Assembly: GCA_900660155.1 (NCBI GenBank)
Contig: CABFPE010000078.1
Span: 516,377-580,376 of the forward strand
Reading direction: 5' to 3'
Source: Hofstenia miamia
Taxonomy: Eukaryota; Xenacoelomorpha; Acoela; Hofsteniidae
DNA length: 64,000 nucleotides
The notes below the pieces were generated by a model. That model saw only the letters and a program-made list of their open reading frames with translations. It ran no database searches and was not told the origin of the DNA. This document shows, in pieces, positions 27,501 to 41,600 of the stretch (the stretch's first letter is position 1; every line of letters starts with the position of its first letter). A program made the position numbers and the translations under genes.

Positions 27501-30500
27501 TGGCATAGACTTCAATCTAAATTTAATGTCATGCAAATGCTAGGCTTTTTAGTATTAAACTTAAAATCATTGGAGGGGTAGGCAGTAAAAAATTTTAGGT
27601 TCATAGCGCCGTTTCTCTTAAAGTAATGCATGTGTAAAAACATAATTTGAAATTATTAAAAAAAATTCGTTCTTAAGAATTTTTAAATAAAAGTTTTAAA
27701 TTTTCATTTGTATTTGTGGAAGTCACAAGGCGTATTTCTTTTTTGTACATGAGGAAACAGTTAATATTACTCCTGTCAAATTGGACTAAGTTTGGATATT
27801 AAGGAATATCAAAACTTATATATTATTGCATAAAGTGAAAGAATAAATTGATTGTAATTTCATAGCATGATAAAACCGTTTTGAAGGAAATTGAAGCGAA
27901 AACAAAAACCTAATAAAAAACTATAACAGAAAAAAATAATAGAAGTTGTCTTAGACTTCACTCGAAAACCTAAATTTGTTCAAAGCTTCGAGAATGGTAA
28001 AGTAAAAACTTTAAATGTAAAATAGCATTTTTGAGAATTCAAAATGAAGATAGAAACGCCAGGCGAATTCACAAATGCTCTTTCAATTCATTCATGTTTA
28101 AATGATTTTTAAATTAAAAAGTAAATTCTCTAAAAGACTAGATAAAATTTTTTCCGCATTTAAATGTTTAGCGCTAATTAACGTTGTTGCAGAGGTTATT
28201 TGTTCAATTGAGTAGTGGTTTTGACACTGCAATTAGCTGAGATGAATCCCAAACAAAGGAAAAAGCAACAGTCAAATTTGAGTAGAGTTAAAAGCAGAAT
28301 GTTTTAAACCATTTCAACATCACAAATATAATTATTCACACTTTTCATACATTTGTAAATAGGTTTTCCCATAACTATAACTGATAATTTTATTCTCAAT
28401 ATGATCAGTGCAAAAATCCATTTCATTACAGTTCACATTGGGCATATTTATAATAACTCTCGTTTTGGGCAATGAGACTTTATTCATTATGCAAAAACCA
28501 AGATGTAGTAGGCTTTTTCCCAAGAGAGTCTACTAAACATTTTGTTTCTACGCTTTTAAAAAAATTTAATAACAGGAATAATTCAAATTTTTTAACATAA
28601 TATAAAAACATTTAATTAATATGCTATTAGTCTTGAATATAGTTTTTATCGTTATTAATAATCATCTACCATCTTCTGATTCCATTGTTCCAAAATTGAG
28701 AAGGTTGCGATTCAATAACCTGTCTAGGAACAATTTTATTTCATCATCGTTCTTCAACACTGAATTCCCAATGGCTCTTTGTAAACATCAAAATATATAA
28801 CAATCTCACGGGGACATTTCAGGAGAATATAGAGAGTGAACCATGACTTCCCATTCCGCTTCATTTGTCACATGCTTGCTTAGCACGATTTGTAGTGCGT
28901 TGTCATGGTGATAAATTTTATTCTTTTTGGAAGTTGTTCTGAAATTTTAAGACCATCAATTTGATTGCAATAGACCTCCATATTTATTATGGTGTTTCTG
29001 GGAGATAGATTTAACATTATGACTCTTGCAATGTCCCATCACACTGTCTTCATAACCTTTTTTGCAATGCTTATTCACCTCTGCTACACCATGATCCCTT
29101 TCTAATCATATTTGTGTGAAGCATCCACTTTTAATCCTTGATTGAAAAGTGATTAACAAGCAATTCAGTTAACTCATGACGGGATCATGTGTCCCATTAT
29201 AATGCCTTATGTAGTTGATGCAGCATTCAGCTTATTTTAATAGCTGTATAAGTACATTTAATTTAAATGAATACCTCACTTCTCGTTAATGTTGATTAAG
29301 AAAATCAACTTATATATTGAGAAGTGAATGAACTTTTTTTCCAACATGGTATAATATAAGTTAAAGGGGTTATTATTACTAACCATCTTATTGTTATGGC
29401 TACATCTTTCTAAAGATGTTAATCAATTATTCCACTCATGCAAAGTAACACTCCCTTACTGGAATGAATTTTTGCTTTGTCAAAATAGCCCTTCACATTA
29501 GATGCAAATAGAAATAAAGAGGATGGACTGGTGATAAATCAAGTTGCCAAAATTAGATTCGGTAGTCACTAAGATCATAGATTTTTAAAGTCGTTTATAT
29601 GATAAGCTGGCAGACTACCTGAGTCACATTGAATGAATTTCCACCTAGTGAATCAGTTGACTCAGAGTGCAATATAGCTCAGTGAAATTTATAGAGTGCG
29701 TGAGAAATACAATTCTATCAAGAGAAGACAAATCTAAAACGAATCCCATGAAACGAAAAGTAATGCTAATCATAACACTACCGGACTGTAAATCTCATGA
29801 TAGAATAGCATTCCACAGGATTTCAATAAGCAATTTGAAATTGTTAAAGTCCCTTTAATTCCTTAAACCAGGAACGCAACTTGATTGTTGTTGCACTGCA
29901 ATGCCGAATATACAGGAATTTAAATTCACTATTTCTGAAAAGTTTTCATGGGAAGGGACAAAATAGCGCAACTGATCATAAGTCTTAAAATTTCAAAAAA
30001 TACATTAACAAGTCTAGTGCAGATGGTTTCTATACACAATGTGTAATTACATACTGTAATACATATTTCATAATTTATAGAAATGGGAAGGGGAGGGATA
30101 TTTACATAATGTGCTGAAAGGCTTTACCGCGTGCGAATCAAATATTACATAGTTACTTTGATTCTTAAATATAACTACATTTCAAGTGTATTGTCATGTT
30201 TTCTTTGTTTAGATGATAGAAGGAAATACTTGTCAATTTATAATTATTATTCTCAATTTTGCTTACTTCCAAATTTGTTTCCTAGAAATTTCAAGGGTTT
30301 CTCGAATACTTTAAAAAATTATATTAGAAGTAAGAGTCAAAACTTCGTCTGAAGTAATTTTAAGCATAGAGTCATACATTTTGTCAAAGCAACCTAAAAA
30401 CTTAAGTCATCTAACAATTAATATTTAAATATGGGAAATTTGTCAATCAACTACGTGATTTTTAATATAGAAATGTTTATGAAGAGTGGAATTTCTTCAA

Positions 30501-33500
30501 ATTTCAGCATTTGAATAGAAAAACTAACTTAACAAACACGTCAAGTTATTTAACTAATCTCTCCAAAATATAAATTAGATTAATAAATGAAGATTCAAAA
30601 AAACCTTAACGATTACGCTTTGTAGGAAGTAAAAATTTAGTATAAACAAAGACCTATATTTACAGGTATTTCTAAATACTATAAGTTTTCTAAATAAACT
30701 TAGAATACACAAAGACAAAGTTCATAGCTAACCAAAATATTCAATATAATTTTTCTACATTAGATGTTTTTGGCCATGCCTGAGGTATAGCTTTTACCCA
30801 CAACCTAGTACTAAAAAAATTTAAAAAACCAAAATAAGATTTAGCATTACTGGAAAAATACAAAGCGGTATCGAGAATTAATAGTAAATACCAGTTTGAA
30901 TAACTTCATTATACAAAGCGGTACCTATACCAGTATAGCAACTAAAAACCATCAATGTTTTATAACAATTATGAGTTTAAAAATTTTTCCATCTTATTGA
31001 CTTTGGCACTTTTGGTTCTTGCGTGAGGATATTGCATCAAGACTGATTTGCAAGAAGAATGGGAAAACCTTTGCTAACATGTTGCGAACATAAAAGAATA
31101 CATGTTATAATAAATGCAATGAAAGTCAAATGAATTGTTAACATGAATAAATGATTTAGTGCAACACAATGATTGATTCTTTTACCTGAAACAACGCAGC
31201 ACAGGCATTGAATTATTAAAGATTGAAGATTGAGTATTAATATTTAATCACCCACTCACCATCACTCGAAATAACAAACTTTTAAAATTTAAAGCTAGCT
31301 AATGGAAACTACATAGTTATGTATAATTTAACTCATGGTTGGGAATCCAAAGAGAAAAATACAATGATCAACAAAATTACAAATAATGATTTTCAAAAAA
31401 TCGTTCATCTTTTTGTTGCATTTTAAGGAGATGAAAAACCACCACCGCGCTCTATTTTTTATAATATTTCAATGAAATATTTCATGAATTTAAAGTTGCT
31501 TAATAAAAGAGATCCGCAAATCGAATAGATGATTTAAATCAAATTGTTAATTACTTTGATAAGGTTTTTCCTAGTGGTTTCTTGACTACAACTTATTCAA
31601 CCGAATGTAATCATTGTTTCCAACAAAAAATTGGTTGAAGGAACCAATTTTGAAAAAAAACAAATTGTTTGTTAACAACTTTTAAAATTTATTTCTACAA
31701 GACTTTTTCCAAATCTATCGATTTGACAATGACTAGATAAAGGAATGGAGCTAGAATATAAATGGCCTTTTTAATCACTTCCACTCAAATACATACATGA
31801 ATAATATTAAACCTTAAATTGTGAGAATAATTTAAATTTCAATGCCAATTCTGCAAAGTAGCAAGGTCTAGACGAATGAGTGATAGAAGATAAATATTAT
31901 GATTTATTAAATAAATAGTCTTCTTTAATCATAAAGAAATCGGCGAAAGTCGAAGCTGTGGATATTTCCTTAAGATTGAATTTTAATAAATCTGTTACCA
32001 AATAACTGCAAAATTCTAACTGAATAGGTCTTCATTTTCTAAGAAAACAGGTTCATGTGTAGACATTTCAAAATCATTGTATGTAGTAACAACTCTTGTG
32101 TTTCCAATTACAATATTGCGCAGACACTGGTGATGAGCATTTAAGCACTTTATCGATTTACATGAAAAATAATTTCAATTTCATTAAATAATATAAATTT
32201 ACATCGAAATTGACACTTAGAATGAAATTAACAGAAAAACAAGGAAGTACACTTTACCTAAGCCCAGGTAACCTTCTTAACAGGCCACAACTGATTACTT
32301 GAATCTGTACAAAGACAAATAGAAATAAATTCAATATCAAGCAAAAGTTTAAAAAAACAAATTTCAACTAAAGCAAAATAAAACAAACATCAATTCAGGA
32401 TGAGGACGAAATTTAACCCGACATATGTTGTAGAAAGGTCACCCGACCCAAATCAAATCTTGGTAATAGAATTTCATGACATGAAATTCAATTTATATGA
32501 AAAACGCCAATGAATTTATTAATCAAGTGAAAGGAAAATTGTTTTTGTCCATGGTCATCCACGGCTGTGGGTAATCACTAATTGGAACATGAGCCATTTG
32601 CAATCCCGATATATATTTAAGTACAGAAAATTCAAAATCCTTAGGCGGAAACTTTAAAAAGCATAATTCTAGACGATTACAGTTTCGATGTCTTTATTAC
32701 ATGCCACTCAAATGTGAGCCAACCACAAAAACTCATAAAACTAACAAGACTGCGGTGAGTAATCGATTTTTCGGGTATCTTGTGGAAAACCGGTAAATTT
32801 TCTGAATATTGAAGCAGCAGTATTGAATGGCAATTAGTTTTCAAATTCATTGTTATAGATGATTAAGTGGTTTCCAATTTGACAGTGAGTTATACTCGGA
32901 AATCCATCCTGCTATCACGGTTCTATTAATTTAATCATTTTCTAAGTCGTTTCCTCAAATACTTTTGAAAGAGAGAAATTGGATAAGTATAGACAGGTTA
33001 ATCTGTTTTATATTACCTACTATACTACACAATTTACTGGCTCGAAATTAGGTATTCAATGTAGTGGGCCCACCTAAATCCAGGAGGCGCAAAAATTGAA
33101 ATAGCATGCTTATGAAAAATATACTAATCACAATATTTTCCAAGAGGAATTAAATTAGGTTCGGCCCAAACTTCGCAACTGCATTAATGGAGATTAAGCC
33201 CTTTATATGCTCCTTCAAATAAATAAAACTAGCTGTTCGTAAATTGCCTTAAACTTTATCTACATACTGTAAAATTAGTATCAATGGTTTATGCATAAAT
33301 TACTTAAGATATTACTAGGAATTGCAATTGACTTGAACCGAATTTACTCCAATCAGTAAAGGGATAATGGGTATCATCCGATTGGCCGCAAATAGAATTT
33401 CCATGAGATTTTCTATATTAATTGCATAGTTATATACGCAATGTGCTATAAATTTAATAAAATTCGTTAGTATTAATTGTGTGGATTTTTGTTAAATTTC

Positions 33501-36500
33501 AGATTTACTTATATTACATGTATAATTGACGTCGGGCTGAAGTTATCATTGAAGAATAATAAACCGGGCTTGTTACTCCGAGCTTAACCCAATCAAATGA
33601 TATATATATATATATATGGATTACACACAAAGAGCAAAAATGACAGTAATTGTGTGCTTCTAAGTTATACATACTTCGAATGAGAATAATAGAATACTGA
33701 ATTCTAAACCCCTGAACAATTCACTAAATCGATAACTATTTATTTACGCCCAAAGTGTCTTATTAGGCCATGGGTATGAGCGTCACAGTGGATTGTTTTT
33801 TGAATAATAAAAAATACAGTATTTTACACAAAACAATAAAATATTTAGTTCCATCACAAATTGAATTTCTCTCGAAAAGCATTTCCGCAATCATAATTTC
33901 AAAATCCATTAGTTTTTTTCAAAATAATTTCTGTTTCAAAATACTTTAAAAATTACGAATTTTAATGAATTGGTGAAGGAAGTAGCATTGAGAGAATGAG
34001 ACTCGACACGTGAGAAATAATTTTTGACAGAACAAGTACAACTCTTAACGTGGTGGAGTGGATGAAAGCAGTAGATTACAAGGTTCTACAACGCTGTGAT
34101 TGTCTAGCAAGAAGTGCATCTTCTTTTTAATGCATAAACTAATTCCCTTACATCCTAAAGTATCACAACATCCTCGTGTACAATGGTGATTAGAAGTGAT
34201 AAACCTCTCCTATTCACTCGAAGCACAAATTTCTCATGCATGGATACGTCATCATAAAGGACGTTGATGGTATCTAGATAATATCTGAGATAATATTCAA
34301 AGTGTTTTACAGTCAACACTAATGCAGGTAGCTTAATTACATAACTAAAGATGATAATGCAATTTCAATAGATTTCCCACCAAAACAAAATTATATCTAT
34401 TATATATTCGCATATTAAAATCTCCTTTTTGGTGTTTTAGAGATTGCTTTATATTGGAATTTTTTTAAAAAATTGAAAGTAAAAAATATGCAATTTACAT
34501 ATAATTAAAAAATGTGTATATACTGTGAAAATCCAACTCTTCCATTTCTATAAGTAACAATTTACAAATTTACTTGTAGATATAAGTTTGCCATACGAAA
34601 TAGACAACATAAAAATTAAATCAATGGCTACTCAAGTTTTAGGAAGAAGTTAAAATATTAAAATTATTTAAACTCAAGGTATGTGAAAAGAACAAAGGAT
34701 GAAATGGCAGCGGAGAAGAAAGATTCTCTTGTGCAGTGACTGTTGCAAAAACAGAAGTGAAGTGTTTCGAACAATACAGGCTGCGTCATTATTAAAATTA
34801 TTCACTGGCGTTTAATTAAGTAAGAGTTCGTTGTTTACGAAAATGTTTAACAATATGCTTATTTGTTGAAAAACAAAGCGAAAAATGTAATCTACACACA
34901 AAGTAAAACCGATCATAAACAATAACTTTTCCTTTAGCTGAAAAGTCTTCAGCCATAAGGTTTGGTATTTACGAAAAACTAAAGAAAATCTCCAGGCCAC
35001 ACTATTGAATTTTCAAATGATGAGAATAAGCTTCTATAATAAGAAAATAATCAGTAAAACAACATGTGTCCAAAAAATATGTGATAAAGTAATAATGAGT
35101 TGATGCTAAACAATCATATTAAATATAGTCAAGAATATTAAGTAAAATCACTAAGAGTTAAACTATATGAAATGAAACCAATTCTTGCATTTGACATTCC
35201 GGCGGTTGGGATAATTTAATTGTGTTTGCATATTTATTCGAATGTCATGGTTGAGATTTTAGCTAGTTTCAGTTTTGAAAATTGATATATTTAAAAATAT
35301 TTATAGTCAGTGAAATGAAGATTTGTAACTGAGGTAAACACGACTTAATAGCATTTTCCGATTCGGAAGGTATGGTTTTATGTCTATTGGTAAAATATTT
35401 TGATAGTATAGAATGAGTTGTTTCGGAGATATTAGCCAATTTAAGTGGCAAGGTTGAAGTATGATTCAACCGACATGGATTGAAAACACAATATTAATAT
35501 AACTATTAAAAGAAGTTTTAACTGAAAACACACTTCAATTTTTTCTTAGTGGGGAAAATAATTAAAAAGACATTTGCAATCACAGGTGAGGAAAGAAACA
35601 TCAAGGGAATCTCTTAACCCGATTTCATCCAACACAAAAAATATTGCACTCGAAGAAGCCGAAAGAAAGCGGCACTAGAGAAGAAGTTTAAACAAACAGT
35701 GACACAGAATTCTTAGCTTAGCTTTACGTTCATCTCCACAAGTGGAAATTCTTTTAGAATTGGAAGGAAGTTATTTGTGTTTGCTTTGAGATGTTTAAAA
35801 ATGGAGAGAAGAAATGAGAGTGAGTTTGGAGAGAATGTCTATTATGTGAGGCTGCACCTACGCCTTTGTCGTGAATACCAGCGGGAATCATGTGCAATAA
35901 CCCCACTGTTTCTCAACTACTTTCACAATGGATCATTTTGGGAATTCGCATTTATGTGATTGTTAAGCCCATCTAAATGTCATATCAAAATATTATTTAT
36001 AAATTTTATATTTTAAAAAATATTTGGTTTACATCTCAAAATTGAAGATATACAGTGGTAGAGAAGTAATCTCCAAACAGTTTTAAAACAAAATAAAGCA
36101 TCAATCAAATGCACTTTTCATAAACGTTATGAAATGCAAAGATTCTTAAATTTTTGTCCCCAATTCAAGTTAAATAACACTTCAGAGCGAAATCGCTTTT
36201 AGGAAAATTAGTAGTGCGAGTGTATATAAGTTGAAAACTGATAGCAAATTTAAATGGTTTCTTGAAAGTAATCTAGTTCTTAGTTTTGTCAGATTTTTTA
36301 CATGTCATTTAATCCTCTGACAAAGAATGTTTTCAGCATATCATTTCTGTTAAGTTTTCCAAAATTCGTGACTCAAGATGCAAATAAAAATTTGCCTGAA
36401 AAGCAGCATCTGAAAAAACATGTTTCTTTGATTTAGATGTCCTTTTTCAATAAAAACCCTGAGCATAAAATTTTCTAGAGGGAACACATTATTGACGACG

Positions 36501-38561
36501 TGAAGGCTTTAATTAAGAAAGTTTTTTGAAATCCTAAGCGTAAGATTTTCTAGAGAAGCTAACTTATTGACAGTTTGGGGCAGGCCTAAATTCGGGACAG
36601 CAGCTCGCCAAACGGCCCGCATAGGTCCACCCCGAATTTTGCCATCAAATGAAATTTCATGGTGAATGCAACACTCAATTACTACACTAAATTGCAAGAG
36701 TTCTATAAGTATGCATTTTATGTAGTTAACAACCAACATTGTCATCTCCGTATGGGCTCCCAAAGCAACATGTAAATTTGCAGTTTTCATCTCATCACGA
36801 CGCCTGGCTCCAATATGTTTTGGTCCGCACGGCCCATGGGCCAATCGCACAAGCAGCAACCTTTATATCGCCAGTTCGGATTGCTCCCCGTCTAACTCTG
36901 TATTAGCGACATGGGCTTTAATTATGCATTTTAAATAAAAAGGATCCTAGCAATATTAAAAATTTGGAATAAAATATTACAAAATAACTTTTGTTGAATT
37001 ATAATTTGCTTTTCTATCTACAACTATATTAAAAATGATGTTAAGACAATTTCCTATGAAGTTTTTTTCTAAGCACAAGATTACTGCACTACAGTAAAAT
37101 AGAATCCGTGTTGCACGCACTAAACAAAAAATGAATACTTCAAAAGGAAGAAGATAATTAGGTGCAACTCAATTCCTCTAAGAGCACTACATACCTACAC
37201 TGCACGCAACAAATAATCAAACACAAATATAATTTTAGAACATATACTAGTTAGTTGCCAAATATTTACTAAATGTTAATATAAATGTTGCATTCCTTCT
37301 GTCACTAGATTTTCAGTGTGGTAAACAAGGTTGTTTTCCAACAAAAGAAATAATTGTAATTTCATAGAAATGCTCTATGAGTAATTTCTCTAAGTCAAAC
37401 AAATTTCTATGTTCAGAGACAGGTTTTACTGTACACATTGCATTGACCTAATGAATGTTACACGGAACTAAAATAATTTTACATGTATAGTTTAGATTGA
37501 AGTGGCTCTCTCCCCTACCTAAATATCACATCCAATTCCATTTTTTGAAAACCCCACTATTAGTTATCACCTTTACTTTACACATCCAAATGTGTTCATA
37601 AAGTGAATGAAATTAGAAAAAATCGAAAAAGAAAAATGAACGTAGGAAAATTAATGATAATTAAATGTGAATTTTTTTAAAGAAAACCGTTATCTAAATG
37701 GTTGTGAACCCTTTGAAAATCTAGGACAATACTCTGTCACTAATGAATGACATAAAAACAATGGTCTTATGGACTAAACAATGAAGTTTCTGTCAAGCAT
37801 TGTAGGATAAAATGGTAATATATATATTGTTTATAGCTTTATTGTGAGCATGAGAAATTTAAACACGTTCAATGCTAACGCTTTATTGAGTTTCTGCCAG
37901 TTGATTGATTGAAGAATAGCGCACAGAAGACGTTGACATATTGACAAACATTATGCAGATAAAAACACAATTAAAGGTAAAAATAAGTCATCAAATATTA
38001 ACGTCGAAAATCATTCTGCTTAATCTCGGTTGACGCTCCGTCTCAATTGAACAGTGGAAATACACAAAAGTTATAATAACAATTGAGCAAATCACTGAAT
38101 TGTAGGTGAGAATTAAGACATTCTTTTGCCTTTCTATTCAAAAAATGATGATAGAAGAAACACTGCCTTTTGATGCTTTGTTCACCAATATTCTTATAGC
38201 ATTCTTAATTACAAAAAATCCGGTGAACATGATTGCAAGCGACAAATATCATATATACTACGGCACCGAAGATGCCAATATTAAGTTAAACCGAAAATAA
38301 TTGTCAGAAGGATATATGTAACAATTTAATTAAGAACAACACGAAGAAAGCTTTCTGTACAAACTGTTAATGTAAGGAAGTGTGAATGAACAAAAGTGCG
38401 TAAAGAAAACTTACTTATCAACTATCTATACAATTGAAAACAATCTAGATTAGCAACTCGAGTTCTCAACAAAATTTAGTTCCAGTGAAAACTCGCCATA
38501 TGAAAGCACGCTTAATTTAAAACATTTAAAAGCATTTACTAACAAATAGAGTTACGACTGA

Positions 38562-38601
<40 letters not shown>

Positions 38602-41600
38602 ATAAATTACCAAATTAGCAATGACAGCGTCCAAGAGGTAATTTGCAATTTGCAAAACAGCGGTAATGCCCGTAGAATCAAAATTTTCAAGCAATCCAAC
38701 TATAATAAAAATGGGAGGGGTTATCGCCTGAATAAAAATCCTAGCGAAACAGCCTTATTAAGCAGGTCTGGAACAACAACAACATCACCAAGGTTGTTAT
38801 GCTGATCTACTGCACTTCATAGCAAATCGAGTTGAGATTGCTTCCTGAAGAAAAACAACGAATTAATAATTATTCTTTGGATTCTAAACTATGATATATG
38901 ATACAATAACTCAGTTTATATATTTATTTAAAATGTGCTTAAATTTGTTATTTTCGCAGGCGCAGTATGTGATGAAGGGTAATAAATTTGATATCAAATA
39001 ATCTTCTAAAACATTAAAGATAGTATTAGTTTCTGGTTGAAAAAGTATTATCGGCAAACGTTACACAACTTAACTTCGAATTCGAAACACTGAAGAACAA
39101 CAGCGAGAACCAAAAACTGTCAAGCGCCTTTCTAATTAAATGAGTAATGCATTTTTGAATTGATTTTTCGTATTAGAAGAACTGTAGTAATTTTACATAT
39201 TTAAAAGTAATTAAAATCTTAAGCGAAAAGTGCAAAAAATTAATGCTAACAGCACTTCAATCCAATTAATTAGTGTTAAGTGGTGAATCAACCTAAAAAA
39301 TATTAAGATTTTAGCAAAAAACTACTTGTATATTAAAAGCTTAGAACAGAGAGAATATCGCAAGAAAAACATACTATTTTCTGCAAATTTCTCTCACATC
39401 TGTATCAAAATAATGCGATTTGACCCTAAACGCAGAGAAAAAGTACAATTCTTTTCCAAGACTATCAAGGAAAAATACCTCAATAATTATCACAAATTTA
39501 AGGGATTAATAAGAGATTTCAAACATTACAAGGGCTATTGAATATAGGACAACAAATCGCACAGAAATCGGATTTCAGAAGAAGTGAATAGTTGAATTAC
39601 GATTTCAATGATTCTGTTAATCATACCCGTGTATATTAGCATGGTATGTATTAAATTTAGAAAATATATTCATAAGCAACTCATGGTGTTTATAGCAGCC
39701 TTTAGTATACAAAAATCGTCGATGTCGACTAAAGCCAAAAATGAGGCTATTTTTTCTGAATTTCTGTTAAAAAGAGTGGAATATGGTACCGTTTCATAAT
39801 ATTCTTAAAATCATATTGTACACGTTATAAATATGACAATTTCCTAAATTCATCCTTACAGTAGACTTCATGAAATCTAAAAATATGTTGTAAAAAATAT
39901 CAGTATCTTCTTTGCACGATGCGCACGTAATACGTAAGAATGTAACATTAAAATTATTAAAATTTAAACAAAAAACTAAATAGATGAAATAGAATAATGT
40001 AAAGACTTGAAATTATTCAACAATAGTTTTAGAAACTAATGACTTAGATGAAAATATGTTCCAAAAATTCGGCACTTCCTCACTTGTGCGAAAATGAAGG
40101 GATAAACTCAATTACTTGACTGTTGTAAATCAACGTCTTTGAATAAAAATGTCAATATTTCAATAAGAAAAAGCAGGTTGTGACGGATGGAGTTCAATTA
40201 ATATTTGACAGTTACGTTTTGGGGTAGACATGCGACGAATTAAAAAGAGGCTGGATTTCTCTTTTATTGAAATAACCGATATCACAAATCACGGAAAATA
40301 TTGCAATAAAAATTGTATAAATAAAATACNATTCGAATCATCATAACAAAATCCTGATTAAATTCGTTGAGAGTTTAATATCGTTCACTTCATCTCTTGG
40401 ATAGCTAAAAAATATGTATTTTTCAACAACTAAAATCATTTCTCTTTTAACTATATTCGATAAAAGTAGTAAAAATACCGCTTTGAACGAATACAAAACG
40501 CAACGCAATTCAATAATCAACGTTTATAATTTTGAACATTTTGGCGCTGTTTATCGTAATTCCGAGGCGGTTGGAGTAAGCAAACAACGATTTTTACATT
40601 GGAAATACCTAACGCACTTAAAAATTTAGAATAATTAAATGTTTTCATAGTACAATATAAAATGTTTACCAACCCCANATATATATATATATAATATATA
40701 TATAAATCATTTAAGAAAATATTGAAACAAAATTTATTAAGAAAGGAATTCATATATGGAACATCTAGACAATTTAATGGATGGCGAAATTGTATTGATT
40801 TTTTTAATATGTAATGTGTTATTTTTCCTTTTTATGTATTTTATTTTGTATGAATATTGAGATAGGATGACGTGCATAATCTCATAACTATGTTCTGAAA
40901 GTTGCTAATCTTCATTAGGAGAGCTTACTCGTCCCTAGCATACAAAACAGAAATAAAGCATTGCCAATTAGTTGTAAAGTAGAAAATCCACGTCATCAAA
41001 TTTCCAAAGAAAAATTTCATTATTGTAAGGAAATTTAGAATTGATTATTAGATCTGAAACATGGTAAAAATGGCAGTCATAGGGTTGTTTGATTCATTGC
41101 TGCTAAACTTAGACGCTGATTAGAAAGCATATGCGTGAAAGCAAATTTATTTGAATTCGAATCATCATAACAAAATCCTGATTAAATTCGTTGAGAGTTT
41201 AATATCGTTCACTTCATCTCTTGGATAGCTAAAAAATATGTATTTTTCAACAACTAAAATCATTTCTCTTTTAACTATATTCGATAAAAGTAGTAAAAAT
41301 ACCGCTTTGAACGAATCCAAAACGCAACGCAATTCAATAATCAACGTTTATAATTTGAACATTTTGGCGCTGTTTATCGTAATTCCGAGGCGGTTGGAGT
41401 AAGCAAACAACGATTTTTACATTGGAAATACCTAACGCACTTAAAAATTTAGAATAATTAAATGTTTTCATAGTACAATATAAAATGTTTACCAACCCCA
41501 ACTGGACTTATCCGTTTTAGCATGTATAAAATGGCCAAAAGAAGAGTCGCAGTTTGAATTTACAATTTCAGAAAGGAATGTCCGAGCGAGAACTAGAGCA

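Larger units (their letters stand above)
22092..28664. other. intron stretch, mostly featureless
   Basis: AT-rich intron of the Ariadne gene. GC-richer islands with CCGGGCC/GGTCGGGT words occur at about 23182-23245 and 23495-23560 and may be old element ends. At 24900-25680 several plus-strand open stretches of unknown origin could be a decayed transposon. The fold-back at 24076, the microsatellite at 24546 and the candidate exon at 24661 are listed separately. Confidence 0.45.
29327..36457. other. intron stretch, no gene seen
   Basis: AT-rich. GC-richer words such as GGCCCAAACTTCGC (33163) also occur near 23214, which suggests scattered old element ends. A minus-strand open stretch of about 40 codons near 34190-34310 is not recognised. 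A right-end-like AATAACCCCACTG at about 35897-35909 has no left partner. Confidence 0.4.

Noticed and set aside
36509-36859. 116-codon minus-strand open frame
   Set aside because: It overlaps a GC-rich possible transposon and resembles no protein family.
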